Assembly (NCBI GenBank): GCA_001919995.1
Contig: MNIY01000153.1
Location: 1 to 10,054, forward strand
Source: Ktedonobacter sp. 13_1_20CM_4_53_11
GTDB taxonomy: Bacteria > Chloroflexota > Ktedonobacteria > Ktedonobacterales > Ktedonobacteraceae
DNA length: 10,054 nt
Direction of reading: 5' to 3'
The notes below the pieces were generated by a model. It had not been told where the DNA came from. It made no database searches and saw only the letters and a program-made list of their open reading frames with translations. The number at the start of each line of letters is the position of its first letter. The first letter of the stretch is position 1. This document shows positions 6,383 through 10,054 of this stretch, in pieces. The position numbers and the translations under genes are program-made.

Positions 6383-8647
6383 TCAATAATACCTGCTGGA
6401 GGCTGTTGCGTAGCGGTTCGGCCGGGCCACTATATCACCCGTGATGCGGACGGCGACGCCTTCTTTTTCGAATGCACGCCGGAGATCGGTCAGGTTGATA
6501 TCGTTGCCCGCGATGAGTAAAGTGGGGCCAAGTTTGCGTAGATGATATTTTTGTAGATTTCTCGAAGCTAAGATCTCGTCCGCGGCCGCTTCACTCGACA
6601 CTTCAAACAGCATTACCTGCGAAATCTTCACGTCCTTGTACTGTTTCACCCAGTCGCGCAGGGTATAGGCAACGTTCTGTGGCACTTCTTTCTGGCTGCC
6701 TTCTGCCAGGATATGGAGTATTTTCTCGATATCGAGACCTGCTTCCATTCCTCGCAGCAGCGAATTGCGTGTCAGCGTCAAGCGGCTGACCATGTTGACC
6801 TGGTCCACCTGCGCAAACGGCAATAAGCTATAGAGGGTCGGCATATCGGTGTGCAGTAAGAGCAGCTCAAAATTGGGCTGCAGGACCAGCGAGCGCGTAC
6901 CGTTTGCCTGGGAAGGTGAAGAGTCTGTGGGATGAGTGGTGTGCGCTGTAGCTTTAGCCTTGTTCTGCGTGGAGAGGACGGCGCTGCCCAGGTCGGTCAC
7001 CATGAAGGCGACTGGATTCTTTCCCTCGTGGGTTTGGGATAATTCCTGACCCTCGTAGCCAAGCGAAACAAGACCAAACTCGTAGAGAGAAGAGGAAAGC
7101 AATCCCATATAGTATTCTCCCTCGCTGCTATCCCACTTACTACGCAGCACGCTTGATTTGCTACTATCTCGTCGGATGTTGTAGTGGACCGGGCGCAGCT
7201 CGAAGGGATCCTTGTCCCAAATTTTTTGCAGTAACGACGCTACGCTATACCACTGCCCGGGGATACAATCCTGCAAATGTTCGGCAATTGAACTGCGGGA
7301 TTTTATTGGATTCCAGGTGTAAGGGTCCCACTGCCTGTAATTTGCTCCTACTATGTCCATCCAACGGAAGCTTTGTGTCCAGCTTTCCAGCAAGAGCTGT
7401 GCCTGTTCAGTCAAACTCAGCTTTGACCACTTTCCCATCTGGGCGCCTGGCTCATAATGCGGCTTGATGCCGTCCCCGGATGTGCGTGAGAGTTGAATGA
7501 AGCCAAGCTCTTGCGCTGTGTTGAACAGCATATCCAGGTATAAGTCATCTTCGTCGATGTATCGCTGGCGGCGTTTCCCATGCAGCAATGGCTGGATTTT
7601 AGTGGCGATACGCTTGGGTACCTTGCCAGCCTGTGTTGGCTCTATCGTTTGCTGGTAGATTGCGCCGGTGATAATCGCCATGTCGTATAAGATAGCGGGC
7701 TCCGCAGCCTGGATGGTTTGTGGTGGGTGAGCCAGTGGCACAAATTCGTTGCGCTCTACGAGAGGTCCCTTCATAGTGGTCGCCTTTTTGATACTTTCGT
7801 AGGTATCGGAAGGCACAAAGAATACCCGTCCCTCCGCTGTAAATGTATCAAAGGCGAGGGCGTACTCTTCAAAGGGATGGAGAGCGTTGAAGAGCGTGTT
7901 ATCGTCATACCTGGTGTGTTCCCGTAGCGCCTGCATGCTCACTTTGCCACCTCGCTCACACACCCACTTGAGCATGTCTCGCTGCGCGGGCTGGAGCTTT
8001 TGGAGTATCTCATAGATGCTATTCGGTTGTTTCATTTCATCTATGAGCAATAAACGCATTTCCGTGCGCGGGTAGTACATCCCTGAGTTAAGACCATAGC
8101 GCCCGGTTAGCGTATCAAATTCGTAACCTTGATAATTCGCGGTCAAAATCTTCTCAAGCGGCATTTGTGAGCGGTCAGATTTCGCGGAGAAATTTTCTTT
8201 GCCCACGGTATAGAGAGCTTCCGCGCTCTCCTGAAAGGGATATAATTGCGCCACATCTTCCACTGTCGCGGTATTCTTACTTCTGCTGTAATAGTAAGGT
8301 TGAGTATAAACCTTTACTGTCTGTTCCCAGACAAGAAGATGACGTTTGAGGGAAGATAGGATTATTTCAAATGCTTTTGCTGGAAGCTGGGATTTTTTCT
8401 GAATGCCATCTCGCGGCGTTCCGCTGCGGGCCGAATGCCCAAGCATGCGGTACAAGACCTGGCGTTCGTCAGGCGTAAGGTGTTCCCAGACGAAACGCGC
8501 GGCGATGGGGTCCGTAATGCGTTTGAGCAGTATGTCCGGGCGTTTCTGCGGGCCTTTGTCGGAAAGGCCATCCAATCCCCAAAGGTGGTATATTTCCACT
8601 CGTTGTTGCTCTGTACATTCCGCCAGTTCCTGCCTGAACTTCTTCAT
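6383..8647 (-). CDS. Helicase-associated domain protein (XPB/Ssl2-type Helicase_C_3, no motor)
   Basis: The 754-residue protein has no Walker A or B helicase motifs. Its C-terminal third (about 586-710) fits the Helicase_C_3/XPB N-terminal-like domain: SLVLQPNFELLLL at 586-598, then RLTLTRNSLLRGMEAGLD and ILAEGSQKEVPQNVAYTLRDW at 646-666, matching the family's 'VQPD...L..LT..SL..AL..G.....IL..L......PLPQNV...L.DW' pattern. The N-terminal two thirds contain winged-helix-like helical stretches (for example 212-265), as in actinobacterial stand-alone versions. A protein of very similar size sits beside the XPB-like helicase in Mycobacterium (recalled, not searched). Here the neighbour is ispH, not a helicase. 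It starts 18 bp after the ispH stop, with AGAGGT about 8 nt before the ATG, so it is probably translated from the same mRNA. A role in DNA repair or helicase partnership is inference. Confidence 0.8.
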   Translation of the reverse strand: MKKFRQELAECTEQQRVEIYHLWGLDGLSDKGPQKRPDILLKRITDPIAARFVWEHLTPDERQVLYRMLGHSARSGTPRDGIQKKSQLPAKAFEIILSSLKRHLLVWEQTVKVYTQPYYYSRSKNTATVEDVAQLYPFQESAEALYTVGKENFSAKSDRSQMPLEKILTANYQGYEFDTLTGRYGLNSGMYYPRTEMRLLLIDEMKQPNSIYEILQKLQPAQRDMLKWVCERGGKVSMQALREHTRYDDNTLFNALHPFEEYALAFDTFTAEGRVFFVPSDTYESIKKATTMKGPLVERNEFVPLAHPPQTIQAAEPAILYDMAIITGAIYQQTIEPTQAGKVPKRIATKIQPLLHGKRRQRYIDEDDLYLDMLFNTAQELGFIQLSRTSGDGIKPHYEPGAQMGKWSKLSLTEQAQLLLESWTQSFRWMDIVGANYRQWDPYTWNPIKSRSSIAEHLQDCIPGQWYSVASLLQKIWDKDPFELRPVHYNIRRDSSKSSVLRSKWDSSEGEYYMGLLSSSLYEFGLVSLGYEGQELSQTHEGKNPVAFMVTDLGSAVLSTQNKAKATAHTTHPTDSSPSQANGTRSLVLQPNFELLLLHTDMPTLYSLLPFAQVDQVNMVSRLTLTRNSLLRGMEAGLDIEKILHILAEGSQKEVPQNVAYTLRDWVKQYKDVKISQVMLFEVSSEAAADEILASRNLQKYHLRKLGPTLLIAGNDINLTDLRRAFEKEGVAVRITGDIVARPNRYATASSRYY

Positions 8648-8665
8648 CTTGTCTACCTCTAAAAC

Positions 8666-9463
8666 CTACAAAGGACGTAGTATCTCTGCGGGGTTCAGTT
8701 GCGAGAGATCCTCGATACGTACTGCTGGCACACCTGCCAGTTCTTCGGATACCTGTACGAGACGGTTGGTGTTGTTGCTGCGGGGATCGCCGACGACAAT
8801 CGTCAAATCCGCTCCCCTGGCCTGTGCCGCGACCGCCTCCTGGCGCGTCTGCGTTGCCGCACAGATATCGATGTGCACCTCGGCATGGGGATAACGGGTC
8901 TTGATGTACTCGATGACGCGCCGCGTATCCCACTGGGAAAGCGTTGTCTGGGTGGAGATGGCCAGTTTCTCCTCTTGCACCTGCGTAAGTGACAGCGCGT
9001 CGACGTCCGCTTCGTTTTCTATCAGGCTTATGTGACCGGGTACTTCGCCCAGGACGCCTTCAGGCTCGGGGTGTCCCTTCTTGCCAATGTAGAGTATGTA
9101 ATAGCCATTTGCCACCAGTTCGTGGACGAGGTCATGGGTCACGGTAACATCGGGACAGGTGGCGTCGATACAGTTGAGGCCGTGTTCCCTTGCCCTATGC
9201 TTGACAAGCGGAGATACGCCGTGTGCTGTGAAGATCACTGTTCCCTCGTTAACCTGTTCCAGTATACTTGCCCGATCGGGCCCTTCGAGAGTAATCACGC
9301 CGAGATTGGTCAATTCTTCAATGGCGTGGCGGTTATGCACAATTTGTCCAATAATGTAGATGGGTCGAGGGACGGTCGGGTCTTTTGCTGTTTGCCGTAC
9401 CAGTTGCAACGCATCGACAACCCCATAGCAGTAGCCACGGGGCGATATTTTAATGACTTCCAT
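8666..9463 (-). CDS. ispH: IspH (HMBPP reductase) homologue, C-terminally truncated
   Basis: IspH reduces HMBPP to isopentenyl and dimethylallyl diphosphate, the last step of the MEP pathway, using a 4Fe-4S cluster. The protein is 265 residues, against about 280-315 in the family. It follows the Bacillus-type sequence closely: KISPRGYCYGVVDA with cluster ligand C12, VHNRHAIEEL with H43, FTAHGVSP with H81, IDATCPDVT with C103, HPEPEGVLG with H131 and E133, QTTLSQWD with T174, ICAATQTRQEAV with C201, and DPRSNNTNRL with S229/N231. It ends at LNPAEILRPL, before the near-invariant TAGASTP segment whose Ser contacts the diphosphate (E. coli Ser269). The DNA downstream does not encode the missing part in any frame. 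ATG 9461-9463 is chosen because family similarity begins there and GAGGA lies just upstream. The helicase-associated gene follows after 18 bp. Activity is doubtful. Confidence 0.88.
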   Translation of the reverse strand: MEVIKISPRGYCYGVVDALQLVRQTAKDPTVPRPIYIIGQIVHNRHAIEELTNLGVITLEGPDRASILEQVNEGTVIFTAHGVSPLVKHRAREHGLNCIDATCPDVTVTHDLVHELVANGYYILYIGKKGHPEPEGVLGEVPGHISLIENEADVDALSLTQVQEEKLAISTQTTLSQWDTRRVIEYIKTRYPHAEVHIDICAATQTRQEAVAAQARGADLTIVVGDPRSNNTNRLVQVSEELAGVPAVRIEDLSQLNPAEILRPL

Positions 9464-9605
9464 TGATTCCTCATTATAGCAACTACGAAATGTAGCGATG
9501 GATCCCTGTAATGGAGGACGCATCCATCCTGCATCTTATAGTTTACCATACATTGTACAATTGGGGGGAAAGATATATTCCCAAACATCTCCAATGCTTA
9601 CAACT

Positions 9606-9669
9606 GCTGAGAGGCTGTGTGAAACGTGCTACAATGCTGAGAGGAACAGTGAACGGGAGAGATCTCAGC
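9606..9669. repeat. Three GCTGAGA boxes (two direct, one inverted)
   Basis: GCTGAGA occurs at 9606-9612 and 9636-9642, each within the longer direct repeat TGCTGAGAGG (9605-9614 and 9635-9644), exactly 30 bp apart. The inverse TCTCAGC is at 9663-9669. Copies 2 and 3 could form a 7-bp stem in RNA or act with copy 1 as an operator array. The repeats are directly visible; the role is inferred. Confidence 0.7.
9607..9635 (+). promoter_or_regulatory. Candidate promoter of the PhyH-family gene
   Basis: CTGAGA (9607-9612, 4 of 6 to TTGACA), a 17-bp spacer, and TACAAT (9630-9635, 5 of 6) preceded by TGC at 9627-9629, which makes an extended -10. Initiation near 9642 would leave a leader of about 72 nt. 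The -35 lies inside the first GCTGAGA box and the second box covers the start point, an arrangement expected for repression. Confidence 0.5.
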
Positions 9670-9713
9670 GGTAAATCAGTCCCGAGAGCAGAGAGATGAA
9701 ATGGAGGATCAGC

Positions 9714-10054
9714 ATGCTTACGAAGGAACAAGTCGCTTTTTATCAGGAACATGGCTACCTGCTAGTGGAGAGGCTCCTCACACAACGGGAAGCCCAGGAG
9801 CTGCGACAAGAGTGCCACGCGCTTGCACAGCGGCTCTCTATTCATACGGACATGGATGCGACCTGGGGAAGTGCCAGGAAGGCGGTAGCACAGGCGAACC
9901 ACACCACAATTCTGCATTGTCACAATGTGCAATTCTACTCAGCGGCCTTCAGCCGTCTGCTGGTGGATGAGCGGCTGACAGGTGCGGCGGCCGATCTCAT
10001 TGGCAGCCCAAATGTGCAGCTCCACCATACGAAGATGTTCATTAAGCCGCCAGA
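9714..10054 (+). CDS. Phytanoyl-CoA dioxygenase (PhyH) family protein, 3'-truncated by window
   Basis: The frame runs from ATG 9714 to the window end (113 codons plus two bases) without a stop. GGAGG at 9703-9707 lies 6 nt before the ATG, an excellent ribosome binding site. The N-terminus reads LTKEQVAFYQEHGYLLVERLL, with an LTxEQxxxYxxxGYLxVxxLL pattern typical of PhyH-like Fe(II)/2-oxoglutarate oxygenases. It continues with a helix EAQELRQECHAL. Near the visible end, VQLHHTKMFIKPP (101-113) matches the strand that precedes the iron-binding HxD motif in this family. The HxD pair, the distal His and the 2-oxoglutarate Arg would lie beyond the window, so catalytic competence cannot be judged. 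Substrates in this family vary widely (lipids, secondary metabolites, amino acid derivatives); none can be assigned. It is divergent from ispH and probably controlled by the boxed promoter upstream. Confidence 0.82.
   Translation, partial: MLTKEQVAFYQEHGYLLVERLLTQREAQELRQECHALAQRLSIHTDMDATWGSARKAVAQANHTTILHCHNVQFYSAAFSRLLVDERLTGAAADLIGSPNVQLHHTKMFIKPP

Larger units (their letters stand above)
9464..9713. other. Divergent intergenic region between ispH and the PhyH-family gene
   Basis: No credible gene is seen in these 250 bp. Contents: the ispH ribosome binding site; a 7-bp inverted repeat GATGGAT/ATCCATC (9497-9503 and 9522-9528); the perfect palindrome ATTGTACAAT (9552-9561); three GCTGAGA boxes; a candidate plus-strand promoter (9607-9635); and the strong ribosome binding site GGAGG at 9703-9707. 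A TATAAT reads toward ispH at 9478-9473, but it overlaps the ispH ribosome binding site and has no matching -35. Confidence 0.55.

Noticed and set aside
9473..9478. Minus-strand TATAAT as the ispH promoter
   Set aside because: Initiation would fall about at the start codon and remove the ribosome binding site; the -35 position has no match.
9511..9699. 62-codon frame in the ispH/PhyH intergenic region
   Set aside because: It has no homology, no ribosome binding site, and runs through the promoter boxes.
9636..9713. TPP or T-box riboswitch suggested by CTGAGA and the leader before the PhyH gene
   Set aside because: CTGAGA alone is not enough: the second conserved TPP half and the T-box antiterminator sequence are absent.

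Overview
The window reads as ordinary bacterial chromosome of roughly mid-50s GC (an impression, not a computed figure). The very large TPR protein with low-complexity linkers, the Bacillus-like IspH, the stand-alone XPB-type helicase-associated protein and the mobility of paralogues suggest a large-genome Chloroflexota, most likely a Ktedonobacteria relative. That placement is inference from family resemblance and was not tested by a search.

Layout: (1) 1-293, an AT-richer fragment of a PQQ-like beta-propeller repeat protein, cut by the window edge and possibly decayed. (2) 419-895 (+), thioredoxin-type arsenate reductase arsC behind a plausible sigma70-like promoter. (3) 915-4670 (-), a 1251-residue TPR scaffold with two disordered linkers. 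(4) 4671-4842, an AT-rich spacer with a perfect 12-bp tandem repeat and small palindromes. (5) 4843-5337 (-), yajQ. (6) 5338-5541, a divergent promoter region. (7) 5542-6381 (+), a FolD homologue lacking two active-site residues. (8) 6383-8647 (-), a helicase-associated (Helicase_C_3) protein without a motor, apparently downstream in an operon with (9) 8666-9463 (-), an IspH that stops before its last conserved substrate-binding segment. (10) 9464-9713, a divergent regulatory region with repeated GCTGAGA boxes around a promoter. (11) 9714 to the window end (+), the N-terminal part of a phytanoyl-CoA dioxygenase (PhyH) family protein.

There is no evidence of one dedicated multi-gene system. 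The genes are mostly singletons in mixed orientation, with tight convergent junctions (19 bp between arsC and the TPR gene, 1 bp between folD and the helicase-associated gene). The most unusual signals are two housekeeping-type enzymes, FolD and IspH, that each lack residues normally needed for catalysis, a trio of FHA-ligand-like threonine motifs in the TPR linker, and the boxed promoter of the PhyH gene. No rRNA, tRNA, CRISPR array, insertion sequence or prophage gene was seen.
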